From Magnetospirillum gryphiswaldense MSR-1 v2 (GTDB taxonomy: Bacteria; Pseudomonadota; Alphaproteobacteria; Rhodospirillales; Magnetospirillaceae), in the NCBI RefSeq assembly GCF_000513295.1, contig NC_023065.1, positions 3,642,501 through 3,706,500 of the forward strand: 64,000 nucleotides of DNA, in the 5' to 3' direction. The translations under genes were made by a program, and so were the position numbers. Each line of letters starts with the position of its first letter. The stretch's first letter is position 1. The notes under the pieces are model-generated. The model did not search any database. It saw only the letters and a program-made list of their open reading frames with translations, and had not been told where the DNA came from. This document shows, piece by piece, positions 18,682 through 28,423 of the stretch.

Positions 18682-20376
18682 GTGGCACCAGTGGACGCCT
18701 TGCGTCTGCGACGGGTGATTGTGACCTATGCCATCCTGGCCATGGTCACCGTCGGTATCGTCGTCGCCATTCTGGCCATCACGCCTTTGGCCTTGCGCCT
18801 GCGGGAAGACGCGCTGGCGGCGTTGCGGCACGAACTGACGCTCAAGGTCATGGCCGGCGGCGAGGTGGTGGCGCGGGCGGTCAATCTGGCGCAGCAGGTG
18901 ACCAGTCGCACGGTGATCCGGCAGAAGCTGGAAAGCTATAACCAGGGCGAAACCGGCCTGGACGAATTGCGGACCTTCACCGCCGACAAGCTGGGCGATG
19001 CCCTGAACCTGTCCCCCGATCTGCTGGGTATCATCCGTTTCGCCGCCGACGGCGAGAAAGTGGCGGTGTTGGGCAAGGTCGCGGGGGCGGAAAACATGAG
19101 GCCGCTGACGGCGGCACGCTTGCATCTTTCCCTGGCCCAAGGGGGCGACGGCCCGGTCCTGGTGGTGGCGGCGCCCATCATGGGACGCGGCGGCGTGCTG
19201 GTCGGGACCGATCTGGTGGTGGTGTCCGGCCAATCCCTGCATGCGGTGGTGGACGAAGTGCGGGCCTTGCGCGGACGCACCAAGGCGGCGCTGGTCGATC
19301 CGACGGCGTCCACACGGGTGATCCTGACGTCCCATGATGATTTTGCCCTGGATACCGCCGGGACAGGTCTGGTCGGTCTGGCCCTGGAGCGCGGGCAGGT
19401 GCAGATGGAGGAACACGACGGTGTGGTCCTGGCCGCCGCAGCCTTGCCCGGTACCCGTTGGGTGCTGCTGCTGCGGTTGCCGGCGGGGGAAGCCACCGCG
19501 GCGGTGGACACCTTGCTGCTGTGGGTGATGGTCGCCGCCGGAATCGTCATCGCCTTGGGGGTGTGGGGGTTGCGCTGGCTGTTGCAGCCCTTGACCGGCG
19601 CCTTCATCGTCCATTCCGCCGATATGACCCGGCAGATCGCCGAATTGCGGCAGGCACAAAGCGAATTGGCGGCGAAAAGCCACGATCTGGCCCTGTCCAA
19701 CGCCGAATTGCAGGAATACGCCTATGCGGCGTCGCACGATTTGCAAGAACCGGTGCGCACCATCATCGGCTTCGCCCAGTTGCTGGAGCGGCGCTATCGC
19801 GGCCAGATGGGGCCGGAAGCCGACGAGTTCATCGCCTTTATCGTCGAGGGGGCGGAACGCATGCGCCGCCAGATCAACGATCTGTTGTCCTATGCCCGCC
19901 TGGGCCGGGGCGAGCCGGTGCAGGAAATCGTCGACATGGACAAGGTGGCAGCCGAGGCGGTTCAGGCCTTGGCGGCGGCTATCGCCAGCAGCGGCGCAAT
20001 GGTCGAGATCGAGCCTTTGCCCATGGTCAAGGGTGGGCGCGATGCTCTGTCCCGCTTATTGCAAAACCTGATGGCCAATGGCCTGAAATTCACCAAGCCC
20101 GGTGAGGTGGCGCATATCCGGGTCAGCGCCATGGAGGGCAGCGATCCCAACTGGGCCGAATTTATCGTCCGGGATCACGGTATCGGCATTGCCCCCGAAT
20201 ATCACGATCGTATTTTCCGTATGTTCGAGCGCCTACACCCACGCGGCCAATACGAAGGCAGCGGTATCGGGCTGGCCATTTGCCGCAAGGTGGTGGAAAT
20301 GCATGGCGGGCGCATCTGGGTCGAGTCACAATTGGGCGAAGGCACCGCCTTCCACTTCCTGCTGCCCAAGGCCTAG
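18682..20376 (+). CDS. Membrane-bound sensor histidine kinase
   Basis: A 564-residue kinase. Two transmembrane helices (~10-35, ILAMVTVGIVVAILAITPLA; ~275-305, LLLWVMVAAGIVIALGVWGL) bracket a periplasmic sensor of ~240 residues like Cache/CHASE-type domains. A coiled segment (ADMTRQIAELRQAQSELAAK) leads to the dimerisation box YAASHDLQEPVRTIIGF with phospho-acceptor near H352, and the ATPase with N box NLMANGLKF, G1 VRDHGIGIAP and G2 GSGIGLAIC. The H box is of the bacteriophytochrome-like HWE/HisKA subtype. GTG 18682 is chosen because GGGGGAG lies 6 bases before it; upstream in-frame ATG codons lack a site. No receiver is fused; the atypical receiver protein encoded just upstream is the nearest candidate. 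Confidence 0.88.
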   Translation: MAPVDALRLRRVIVTYAILAMVTVGIVVAILAITPLALRLREDALAALRHELTLKVMAGGEVVARAVNLAQQVTSRTVIRQKLESYNQGETGLDELRTFTADKLGDALNLSPDLLGIIRFAADGEKVAVLGKVAGAENMRPLTAARLHLSLAQGGDGPVLVVAAPIMGRGGVLVGTDLVVVSGQSLHAVVDEVRALRGRTKAALVDPTASTRVILTSHDDFALDTAGTGLVGLALERGQVQMEEHDGVVLAAAALPGTRWVLLLRLPAGEATAAVDTLLLWVMVAAGIVIALGVWGLRWLLQPLTGAFIVHSADMTRQIAELRQAQSELAAKSHDLALSNAELQEYAYAASHDLQEPVRTIIGFAQLLERRYRGQMGPEADEFIAFIVEGAERMRRQINDLLSYARLGRGEPVQEIVDMDKVAAEAVQALAAAIASSGAMVEIEPLPMVKGGRDALSRLLQNLMANGLKFTKPGEVAHIRVSAMEGSDPNWAEFIVRDHGIGIAPEYHDRIFRMFERLHPRGQYEGSGIGLAICRKVVEMHGGRIWVESQLGEGTAFHFLLPKA

Positions 20377-20386
20377 CCTTACGGCT

Positions 20387-22192
20387 CTAGCAGATCGGTG
20401 CTGTCGCCCATTGCAACCATGCCCGCACGTCGTCCTCGACCAAGGGGGCGATGTCGTCATACACGCGGGCGTGATAGGTATCGATCCAGGCCTGTTCGGT
20501 CGTATCCAGCAACGCCACATCCATGAGACGACGATCGATGGGGACCAGGGTCAAGGTCTCGAAGCCCAGCAACGGGCGTTCGCCGCCCGTCGGCACCGGG
20601 CGCTCCTCTACCGCCACCAGGGCTTCGATGCGGATGCCGTAGGCGCCGGTCTTGTAATAACCGGGCTCGTTCGACACGATCATGCCGGCGCGCAGCGGCA
20701 CCGCCCCGGTTCCCACCTTGGAAATACGCTGCGGCCCTTCATGCACCGACAGATACGAGCCGACGCCGTGGCCGGTGCCGTGGTCGTAATCCAGGCCATG
20801 GCGCCACAAGGCCTGGCGGGCCAGCACGTCCAATTGGCTGCCGGTGGTGCCTTCGGGGAAAATGGCGGTGGCGATGGCGATGTGCCCTTTCAGCACCAGG
20901 GTGAAGCGGGTTCGCTGCTCGGCCGATGGCGTACCCACGGCGATGGTGCGGGTGACATCGGTGGTGCCATCCTGATACTGGGCACCGGAATCCAGCAGGA
21001 ACAACTGGCCGGGCAGCAATCGGCGGTTGGTGGCCGGGGAGGAGCGATAGTGAACGATGGCCCCATTGGGGCCGGCCCCGGCGATAGTGGGAAACGATAG
21101 GCCGCGAAACCGGTCGCCCCGAGCGCGAAACGCGTACAGGCGCTCGGCGGCCTGCACTTCATCCATTTCGTCCTGGCCATCGAGCCAGGCGAGAAAGCGC
21201 ACCATGGCGACACCGTCGCGCAGATGGGCGGCACGGCTGCCGGCCAGTTCCACCGGATTCTTGCAGGCCTTGGCCAAGGCGCAGGGGTCAAGGCCCATGT
21301 CGACACTGGCGCCGCTGTCCCGCAATGCCTGTACGACCGCCGCCGGCACCGTTGATTTATCAACGCGGATACGTCCCCGCGTCCGCCCCAGACACGGCAG
21401 GAAATCCGCCGGTCGCATCAGTCGCATCCCGTCGCCCAAATGGGCGACCAGCGCATCATCGGTCTTGGCCGGTTCCATGAACAGATCGACCGTACCGTCG
21501 GCCTGGACAAGAGCGAACGACAGGGGCAGCGGCACATAAGCGACGTCGTCACCGCGAATGTTCAACAGCCAGGCGACCGAGGCCGGGTCGGACAGAACTG
21601 CCCCGTCCAGCCGCTCGGCCCGCAGCGAATCGGACAGCGCCAACCGCTTTTCCGCCGAATTCCGTCCGGCGAAAGCCAGCGGTTGCGCCACCACCGGGCG
21701 GCACGGCGGCGGCGGACGGTCGCGCCATACCGCGTCCAGTGGATTGGTGTCGCAGCCCACCAACTCAGCCCCGGTGCGCTCGCACACCAGACGCAGCGCC
21801 TCGGCCTGATCGGCGGTGTGCAGCCAGGGATCAAAGCCCAGACGGTCGCCCCGATTCAGCGCCTCGTCCAGCCATCGGGTCATGGGCTGATCGACCATGT
21901 GGCGGATTTCAAACGAGGCTTTGTCGACCTCGTGCTCCACCTGCAAGGTATAGCGGCCGTCGACGAAAATGGCGGCACGGTCCGCCAGCACCACCGCCAT
22001 GCCGGCAGAACCGGTGAAGCCGGTCAGCCAGGCCAGACGCTGGGCCGAGGCCGGCACGTATTCCCCCTGGTGCTCGTCGGCGCGTGGAATGATGAAACCG
22101 GTCAGCCCGCGCGCTGCCAGTTCGGCCCGAAGCGCCTGAATACGCTCCGGCCCTGCCGGACCGGCGATCATCTCTTCGGGGGCCATATTCAT
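20387..22192 (-). CDS. pepP: Xaa-Pro aminopeptidase (M24B)
   Basis: A 601-residue aminopeptidase P of the long three-domain type (as human XPNPEP1), which removes N-terminal residues preceding proline. Two creatinase-like N-terminal domains precede the catalytic pita-bread domain (~315 onward). Metal ligands are visible: LLDSGAQYQDGTTDVTRT (two Asp), GTGHGVGSYLSVHEGP (His), MIVSNEPGYYKTG (Glu) and GIRIEALVAV (Glu). GGAGAACGC sits before ATG 22192, whose ATGA overlaps the proX stop. Pairing with ProX, which also handles proline, fits a shared function but is not proof. Confidence 0.92.
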   Translation of the reverse strand: MNMAPEEMIAGPAGPERIQALRAELAARGLTGFIIPRADEHQGEYVPASAQRLAWLTGFTGSAGMAVVLADRAAIFVDGRYTLQVEHEVDKASFEIRHMVDQPMTRWLDEALNRGDRLGFDPWLHTADQAEALRLVCERTGAELVGCDTNPLDAVWRDRPPPPCRPVVAQPLAFAGRNSAEKRLALSDSLRAERLDGAVLSDPASVAWLLNIRGDDVAYVPLPLSFALVQADGTVDLFMEPAKTDDALVAHLGDGMRLMRPADFLPCLGRTRGRIRVDKSTVPAAVVQALRDSGASVDMGLDPCALAKACKNPVELAGSRAAHLRDGVAMVRFLAWLDGQDEMDEVQAAERLYAFRARGDRFRGLSFPTIAGAGPNGAIVHYRSSPATNRRLLPGQLFLLDSGAQYQDGTTDVTRTIAVGTPSAEQRTRFTLVLKGHIAIATAIFPEGTTGSQLDVLARQALWRHGLDYDHGTGHGVGSYLSVHEGPQRISKVGTGAVPLRAGMIVSNEPGYYKTGAYGIRIEALVAVEERPVPTGGERPLLGFETLTLVPIDRRLMDVALLDTTEQAWIDTYHARVYDDIAPLVEDDVRAWLQWATAPIC

Positions 22193-22689
22193 GCGTTCTC
22201 CTGCAAATTCACCACCTCGGCCGCGTGCCCGGTATGGGTCAGGAAGCGGCGCAAGCCATCGCTGGTGATGGTGGTGGTCATATGGTTACGCAAGGGGTGA
22301 TAATTCAAAAGCGGCTGGGCCATCATCCAGGCATCCAGAACCGGGGTGACGCGGCGCTCGCAATCGTTGATCAGGGCGAACGGCGTCACCGAACCGGGTT
22401 CCACCCCCAGCACCTGCTCCAGCAATTCGCCGGAACCGAAGGACAGCCGGGCGGCGCCGATGCGCTTGGGCAGGCTTTTCAGATCGACGCGCACATGGGC
22501 GGGGGCGACCACCAGCCACAATCTGCCCTTGCCGTCCTTCAAGAACAGGTTCTTGCAATGGATGCCGGGAATGTCGCCCCAGACCTCGTTGCCCTGCTCG
22601 ACGGTGAAGGCGGGGGCGTGATGGTGGGTGGTGACCGCGATTTCCAGGCGGTCGAAGCAGGCGAACAGATCGTCAGGGCTGGCGGGCAC
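22189..22689 (-). CDS. proX: Prolyl-tRNA editing protein (YbaK/ProX family)
   Basis: A 166-residue trans-editing deacylase that hydrolyses mischarged alanyl- or cysteinyl-tRNA(Pro). The YbaK fold begins FDRLEIAVTTHHHAPAFTVE, and the conserved lysine lies in IHCKNLFLKDGKGRLWLVV; GAARLSFGSGELLEQVLGVE and GSVTPFALIND are family blocks. The frame begins at GTG 22689; no clear Shine-Dalgarno lies at the normal distance because the bases just upstream form the arm of a hairpin (22690-22723). It overlaps pepP by 4 bases. Confidence 0.9.
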   Translation of the reverse strand: MPASPDDLFACFDRLEIAVTTHHHAPAFTVEQGNEVWGDIPGIHCKNLFLKDGKGRLWLVVAPAHVRVDLKSLPKRIGAARLSFGSGELLEQVLGVEPGSVTPFALINDCERRVTPVLDAWMMAQPLLNYHPLRNHMTTTITSDGLRRFLTHTGHAAEVVNLQENA

Positions 22690-22723
22690 GGCGGGGCAAG
22701 TCCCTTGTTGGTCCTGCCCCGCC
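22690..22723 (-). terminator. Hairpin between chemoreceptor gene and proX
   Basis: GGCGGGGCA (22690-22698) pairs perfectly with TGCCCCGCC (22715-22723) across a 16-base loop. On the leftward transcript it comes 14 bases after the chemoreceptor stop, and its second arm abuts the proX GTG. It could end the chemoreceptor message or restrain proX translation. On the leftward strand no T tract follows; on the other strand TTTT follows. Confidence 0.4.
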
Positions 22724-22736
22724 TTTTACCACGGTC

Positions 22737-24431
22737 TTAGGCCGCCCGCACCTCCGACAGGAAGCGGTCGACGGCGCAGGTCAACTGGCCGGCTTCATCC
22801 GACAGGTTTTGCGCCTGATCCAGCAGATTGCCGGCCGAGCGACCGGTTTCGCCGGCCCCCTGGCGAACGCCGACCACATTGTCGGACACGTGTTGGGTGC
22901 CTTGGGCCGCCTGCTGGGTATTGCGCGAGATTTCCTGGGTGGCGGCACCCTGTTGCTCGATGGCGGCGGCGATGGAACCGGAAATTTCGTTGATCTCGGC
23001 GATCACATGGCCGATTTCACCGATGGCCTTGACGGCGTCGCCGGTGGCCACCTGCACCGCCTGCACCTGCGAGACGATTTCCTCGGTCGCCTTGGCGGTC
23101 TGGTTGGCCAGATTTTTGACCTCGCCGGCCACCACGGCGAAGCCTTTACCGGCGTCACCGGCCCGTGCCGCCTCGATGGTGGCGTTCAAGGCCAACAGAT
23201 TGGTCTGGCTGGCGATGGTGTTGATCATGCCGACCACCTGACCGATGCGACCGGCGGCTTCCGACAGGCCGCGGACGATGTCGTTGGTGCGCTGGGCCGC
23301 TTCCACCGCATTTTGCGCGATGGAGGCGGAACGATGCACCTGACCGGAAATTTCCTGGATCGAGGCCGACAATTCCTCGGTGGCGACGGCGACGGTCTGC
23401 ACGTTGGAGGTGGCCTGCTCGGCGGCGGCGGCCACCGCCTGCGACTTCTCCGCGGTGTCCTCGGCATTGTCGCTCATGGCCTGGGCCGTGCCTTTCAGCG
23501 CCTGGGCCGATTGGCCGACCATGTTGACCACATGTTTGACCGAGGTCTCGAAATCGCTGGCCATCTTCAAGCGCATGGCCCGACGCTCGTCCTCGGTCCG
23601 GCGCTCGGTCTCGGCCCGTTCCTCTTCCATGCGGCGCATGGATTGGGCGTTTTCCTTGAACACCTGGATGGAATGGGCCATGGCGCCGATTTCCGCCCCT
23701 TTGTCCAGATCGGGAATGGTGACGTCGAGGCGGCCATGGGTCAGTTCGTTCATGGTGGCGGTCAGCCGCTTCAGCGGATTGCTGATGGAGCGGGCGATCA
23801 GCACCACCGCCGCAATCAGCAGCACGATGCCGATGGCGGTCTGCACGCCGCGCGCGATGGCGCGATCACGCACCGCCAGGGCGACGTCGTCCACATAGAC
23901 GCCCGAGCCGATCAGCCAGTTCCAGCCGGGCACCCCCTTGACGTAGGAAACCTTGGGCACCGGGGTTTCGGAACCGGGTTTGGGCCACATGTACTCGACC
24001 ACGCCTTCGCCCTTGGCGCGAACCACGTCGACCATCTCCTTGAAGAACAGCTTGCCGGTGGGATCCTTGAGGCCGAACAGCTCCTTACCGTCCAGCTTGG
24101 GATTGGTCGGATGCATGACCATCAAACCGTCCAGACTGTTGATCCACACATATTCGGTGCCGTCGTAACGCATTGCCTTGATGGCGCCGATTGCCGCCGC
24201 CTGCGCCTGCTCGCGGGTCATCTCCCCCTTATCCGCCAGCGCGGAGAAATTGGCCACCACGCCGCTAGCCGCTTCGATGACGCTGCGCACCTTGGCCTGA
24301 CGCGCCTGCATGGTGTCAGTGGAAAGCTGGCTGATCTCGGTGAGGAAGGCGATACCGAAACCGACCATGGTCAGCCCAACGATCACCCACAGCCGGACCG
24401 CGATGGTGAGGGAATGAAGCAATTTAGACAT
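22737..24431 (-). CDS. Methyl-accepting chemotaxis protein with Cache sensor
   Basis: A 564-residue chemoreceptor. A first membrane helix (~10-30) is followed by a periplasmic single Cache (sCache_2) domain with the diagnostic [20 protein letters not shown] and [18 protein letters not shown], then a second helix ([16 protein letters not shown]), a HAMP domain ([17 protein letters not shown]) and the signalling domain whose hairpin tip is [20 protein letters not shown]. No C-terminal CheR-binding pentapeptide is present. sCache_2 receptors often sense small carboxylates, but the ligand is not shown here. It is monocistronic, with a ~190-base divergent region before the 5-oxoprolinase gene. Confidence 0.93.
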   Translation of the reverse strand: MSKLLHSLTIAVRLWVIVGLTMVGFGIAFLTEISQLSTDTMQARQAKVRSVIEAASGVVANFSALADKGEMTREQAQAAAIGAIKAMRYDGTEYVWINSLDGLMVMHPTNPKLDGKELFGLKDPTGKLFFKEMVDVVRAKGEGVVEYMWPKPGSETPVPKVSYVKGVPGWNWLIGSGVYVDDVALAVRDRAIARGVQTAIGIVLLIAAVVLIARSISNPLKRLTATMNELTHGRLDVTIPDLDKGAEIGAMAHSIQVFKENAQSMRRMEEERAETERRTEDERRAMRLKMASDFETSVKHVVNMVGQSAQALKGTAQAMSDNAEDTAEKSQAVAAAAEQATSNVQTVAVATEELSASIQEISGQVHRSASIAQNAVEAAQRTNDIVRGLSEAAGRIGQVVGMINTIASQTNLLALNATIEAARAGDAGKGFAVVAGEVKNLANQTAKATEEIVSQVQAVQVATGDAVKAIGEIGHVIAEINEISGSIAAAIEQQGAATQEISRNTQQAAQGTQHVSDNVVGVRQGAGETGRSAGNLLDQAQNLSDEAGQLTCAVDRFLSEVRAA

Positions 24432-24620
24432 GGCGGCCCCCGCGCTGACATACCTTGGTACTAATTATCTTAACCATACTCTTTGACTGGATTTTTGCCA
24501 TAACTCAGAGGGATATCCGCTCTGCACTGTTGCTCAGGCAGGCATGCGACAAAGGGCGCAAGCACCTTTCGTCTCGGTTGAAGCTGGGGTAGCATCACCC
24601 TTCTTGGTCAAGGAGTTCCC

Positions 24621-27600
24621 ATGGGCGGCTGGCAATTCTGGATCGACCGCGGCGGCACGTTCACCGACATCGTCGCCCGTGATCCCGAAGGCACGCTGTC
24701 GACGCTGAAACTGTTGTCGGAAAATCCAGGCCATTATGCCGACGCCGCCATCGCCGGCATCCGCCGCCTGTTGGGGGTGGCGGACGGCGAGACCATTCCG
24801 GCCGACCGGGTGGCGGCGGTGAAGATGGGCACCACGGTGGCCACCAACGCTTTGTTGGAGCGCAAGGGCGAGCCCACCGCCCTGGTCATCACCAAGGGCT
24901 TTGCCGATGCTCTGCGCATCGGCCAGCAGAACCGCCCTGATCTGTTCGCCCGCGCCATCCGTTTGCCCGAGATGCTGTACAGCCGCATCCTTGAGGTGGA
25001 CGAACGGGTGAGCGCGCAAGGTCAGGTGCTCCGCCCGCTGGACGAGGCGGGCGCCCTGGCCGGCCTGAGCGCCCTGCATGAAGCTGGCTTTCGCTCGGTC
25101 GCCATCGTGTTGTTGCACGGCTATCGCTTCACCGACCATGAACGGCTGCTAGGCCGCATGGCCCGCGATATCGGCTTCACCCAGATCAGCCTGTCGCACG
25201 AGGCCAGCCCGTTGATGAAGCTGGTCGGGCGTGGCGACACCACCGTCGCCGATGCCTATCTGTCGCCGATCCTGCGCCGCTATGTCGACCGGGTGGCTTC
25301 AGAACTGGAATGCAGCCGGTTGATGTTCATGCAAAGCTCGGGCGGGCTGGCCAATGCCCAGCGCTTCCAGGGCAAGGATGCCATCTTGTCGGGGCCGGCG
25401 GGCGGTGTGGTCGGCGGCGTCGTCACCAGCGCCGAGGCCGGCTTCGACCGCCTGATCGGCTTCGACATGGGCGGTACCTCCACCGATGTCTGGCATTATG
25501 ACGGCGCCTATGAACGCAGTTTCGACACCATGGTCGCCGGTATCCGGGTGCGGGCGCCGATCATGGACATCCACACCGTTGCCGCCGGTGGCGGCTCGAT
25601 CCTGAGCTATGACGGCACCCGTTGCCGTGTCGGCCCCCATTCCGCCGGCGCCGATCCCGGCCCCGCCTGTTATCGTAAGGGCGGGCCACTGACCGTCACC
25701 GATTGCAACGTGCTGCTGGGCAAGATCCAGCCCGACCACTTCCCCCATGTCTTCGGCTCTGGCGGCAACCAGCCCTTGGATGTGCAGGCGGTGCGAGACG
25801 GTTTTGCCCGTCTTGCCGCCCGCATGGGCTGCGGTCCCGAACAGGTGGCCGAAGGTTTCCTGGCCATCGCCGTCGCCAACATGGCCAATGCGGTCAAGCA
25901 GGTCAGCGTGGCGCGCGGCCACGATGTCGGTCGCCATGCCCTGGCCTGTTTCGGCGGTGCCGGCGGCCAGCACGCCTGTCTGGTCGCCGATGCGCTGGCC
26001 ATGGACCATGTCGTCCTGCACCCGCTGGCCGGGGTGCTGTCGGCCTATGGCATGGGGTTGGCCGATCTGCGGGTGCTGAAGGAAAAGGCGCTGGAAATCG
26101 GCTTGGACGAGGCGGCCATGCCGACGCTCAACCGGGCCATGGCCGACATCGAGGCCATGGCCCGCTGCGAGTTGGAACGCCAAGGAATCGAGCGCCTGGA
26201 CATGAGCGCCAGCCGCAGCGTCAAGATCAAATACCAAGGCTCGGATACCGCCCTTGAGGTCGCCTTCGGCGATCTGGACGGCTTGCGGCAAGACTTTGCC
26301 GCCGCCCATCGCGCCCGCTTCGGCTTTGATCAACCGGGCCGGGCCCTGGTGGCGGAATCGGTATCCATCGAAGTGGCCGGCGGCGGCGAACCTGCGGCCC
26401 TGCCCGATCTGCCCACCGCCATCGGCCCCGCCCCGGTTGGGGAAAGCGTGCGTCTGTACAGCCAAGGCCGATGGTGCGAGGCCGGCGTCTACCAACGCCA
26501 CGACCTGCGCCCCGGTCACCGGATCGACGGCCCGGCCGTCATCGTCGAGAGCACCGCCACCACGGTGGTGGAACCGGGCTGGCAGGGCCATATCCGGCCC
26601 CAGGGCCATCTGGTGCTGCACCGGGTGGCGCCGCGCCCGCAAGCTTTTGCTGCCGGTACTCGCGCCGACCCGGTGATGCTGGAAATCTTCAACAACCTGT
26701 TCATGAGCGTGGCCGAGCAGATGGGGGCGGTGCTGGCCAACACCGCGCACTCGGTCAATATCAAAGAGCGGCTGGATTTTTCTTGCGCCGTTTTCGACGC
26801 GGATGGCGGGCTGGTGGCCAATGCGCCGCATATCCCGGTGCATCTGGGCTCCATGGGTGATTCGGTGCGCACCATCTTGCGCGCGCGCGGCGCCAGCATG
26901 CGGGCCGGCGATGCCTTCGTCCTCAATTCCCCCTATAACGGCGGCACCCACCTGCCCGATATCACCGTCATCACGCCGGTCTTCGTCGACGGCCAGCCTT
27001 TGTTCTTCGTCGCCTCGCGCGGGCATCACGCCGATATCGGCGGCATCACGCCGGGCTCCATGCCGCCCAATTCCACCTCCATCCATGACGAAGGCGTGCT
27101 GATCGACGATTTCGTCCTGGTCGAGCAAGGCCGCTTCCGCCAAGTGGAAATCGAGGATTTGCTGCGCTCGGGTCCGCATCCGGCCCGCAACATTGCCCAG
27201 AACATCGCCGATCTCCAGGCTCAGCTTGCCGCCAACGAAAAGGGGACGACCGAACTGGTCCGCCTGTGCCGCCAATACGGTACCGACACCGTGCGCGCCT
27301 ATATGGGCCATGTGCAGGCCAATGCGGAAGAGGCGGTGCGCGGCGCCGTCGCCAGCTTGCACGACGGCGGTTTCCAGGTGGAAATGGACGATGGCGCCAT
27401 CATCCGCGTCGCCATCACCATCGACCGGACGACGCGCTCGGCCCGCATCGACTTCACCGGCACCAGTCCCCAGCGCCGCGGTAATGCCAACGCCCCCAAA
27501 TCCATCACCATGGCGGCGGTGCTTTACGTGTTCCGCTCGATCGTTGACGATTCCATTCCGCTCAACCAGGGCTGCCTGAAGCCCCTGGACATCATCATTC

Positions 27601-28250
27601 CCGAAGGCTCGCTGCTGGCACCCTTGCCGCCGGCGGCGGTGGTCGCCGGCAACGTGGAAACCAGTCAGGCCCTGGTCGATTGCCTGATGGCGGCGTTGGG
27701 GGTGATGGCGGCCAGCCAGGGCACCATGAACAACCTGACCTTTGGCGACGATGCCCGCCAATATTATGAAACCATCTGCGGCGGTGCCGGTGCCGGTCCG
27801 GGCTTTGACGGGGCCAGCGCGGTGCAGACCCACATGACCAATTCACGCCTAACCGACCCCGAGGTGCTGGAATGGCGCTTCCCGGTTCTGGTGGACGGCT
27901 TCGCCATCCGCCGTGGTTCGGGCGGGGCGGGGCAATGGCACGGCGGTGACGGCGTGGTCCGGCGGCTGAAATTCCTGGAACCGATGAGTGCCGCCATCCT
28001 GTCCAACCGCCGCCGCATTGCCCCCTTCGGCCTGCAGGGCGGCGGCGACGGCCAGCGCGGGCTCAACCGGGTGGAGCGGGCGGACGGGTCGGTGGAAGAC
28101 CTGCCCGGCACGGCTCAAATCCAGGTCGAGGCCGGCGACGTGCTGGTGGTGGAAACCCCTGGCGGCGGCGGGTTCAATCCGTTACCCGTGAAAAAGTCCC
28201 TCGCTTCGCTCAGTGTACTTTTTCCCGTTGATTTAAAAGGAGAAAAATAG
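24621..28250 (+). CDS. oplAH: 5-oxoprolinase, ATP-hydrolysing (HyuA-HyuB fusion)
   Basis: A 1209-residue fused enzyme converting 5-oxo-L-proline to glutamate with ATP. The HyuA half opens [19 protein letters not shown] (phosphate-binding) and has [16 protein letters not shown] and [11 protein letters not shown]; the HyuB half starts near residue 690 ([18 protein letters not shown]) with [15 protein letters not shown] and [16 protein letters not shown] separate hydantoinase is possible, but fusion and length favour 5-oxoprolinase. AAGGAG precedes the ATG. The normal end is probably near [10 protein letters not shown]; the last ~20 residues ([20 protein letters not shown]) and the stop codon are encoded by the palindromic element at 28186-28418. 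Confidence 0.92.
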   Translation: MGGWQFWIDRGGTFTDIVARDPEGTLSTLKLLSENPGHYADAAIAGIRRLLGVADGETIPADRVAAVKMGTTVATNALLERKGEPTALVITKGFADALRIGQQNRPDLFARAIRLPEMLYSRILEVDERVSAQGQVLRPLDEAGALAGLSALHEAGFRSVAIVLLHGYRFTDHERLLGRMARDIGFTQISLSHEASPLMKLVGRGDTTVADAYLSPILRRYVDRVASELECSRLMFMQSSGGLANAQRFQGKDAILSGPAGGVVGGVVTSAEAGFDRLIGFDMGGTSTDVWHYDGAYERSFDTMVAGIRVRAPIMDIHTVAAGGGSILSYDGTRCRVGPHSAGADPGPACYRKGGPLTVTDCNVLLGKIQPDHFPHVFGSGGNQPLDVQAVRDGFARLAARMGCGPEQVAEGFLAIAVANMANAVKQVSVARGHDVGRHALACFGGAGGQHACLVADALAMDHVVLHPLAGVLSAYGMGLADLRVLKEKALEIGLDEAAMPTLNRAMADIEAMARCELERQGIERLDMSASRSVKIKYQGSDTALEVAFGDLDGLRQDFAAAHRARFGFDQPGRALVAESVSIEVAGGGEPAALPDLPTAIGPAPVGESVRLYSQGRWCEAGVYQRHDLRPGHRIDGPAVIVESTATTVVEPGWQGHIRPQGHLVLHRVAPRPQAFAAGTRADPVMLEIFNNLFMSVAEQMGAVLANTAHSVNIKERLDFSCAVFDADGGLVANAPHIPVHLGSMGDSVRTILRARGASMRAGDAFVLNSPYNGGTHLPDITVITPVFVDGQPLFFVASRGHHADIGGITPGSMPPNSTSIHDEGVLIDDFVLVEQGRFRQVEIEDLLRSGPHPARNIAQNIADLQAQLAANEKGTTELVRLCRQYGTDTVRAYMGHVQANAEEAVRGAVASLHDGGFQVEMDDGAIIRVAITIDRTTRSARIDFTGTSPQRRGNANAPKSITMAAVLYVFRSIVDDSIPLNQGCLKPLDIIIPEGSLLAPLPPAAVVAGNVETSQALVDCLMAALGVMAASQGTMNNLTFGDDARQYYETICGGAGAGPGFDGASAVQTHMTNSRLTDPEVLEWRFPVLVDGFAIRRGSGGAGQWHGGDGVVRRLKFLEPMSAAILSNRRRIAPFGLQGGGDGQRGLNRVERADGSVEDLPGTAQIQVEAGDVLVVETPGGGGFNPLPVKKSLASLSVLFPVDLKGEK

Positions 28251-28418
28251 GCTTGGGACGGCCCTGCGCCTATTTTTCGCTTTTACGTTTTACCGCCTTT
28301 GCCGGGCAAAGGCGGGAGAAAGACTGAAACCCGCGCGGAAAGCTTGCTTGAGCACGAGTTTTCCCTGTTCAAATCGGGGAAAAGTACACCGAGGCAAAGC
28401 CGAGGGACTTTTTCACGG
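28186..28418. repeat. Palindromic intergenic element with ~60-bp inverted arms
   Basis: The two ends are imperfect inverted repeats of about 60 bases. Both begin CCGTGAAAAAGTCCCTCG, diverge for about ten bases, share GTGTACTTTT and then a CCCG-containing, A-rich stretch ending GGGAAAA or GGAGAAAAA. The middle holds a 10-bp stem with a 3-base loop at 28293-28315 (CCGCCTTTGC/GCAAAGGCGG). No gene is encoded. The left arm is translated as the C-terminus of 5-oxoprolinase, and the right arm ends 5 bases from the TPR gene stop codon. It looks like a non-autonomous mobile or BIME-like repeat lying between two convergent genes; it could also act as a transcription barrier. No target duplication is clear. 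Confidence 0.6.
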
Positions 28419-28423
28419 TCAAC

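Noticed and set aside
25299-27833. 844-codon antisense frame inside 5-oxoprolinase
   Set aside because: Same reason: shadow of a clear, motif-complete gene.
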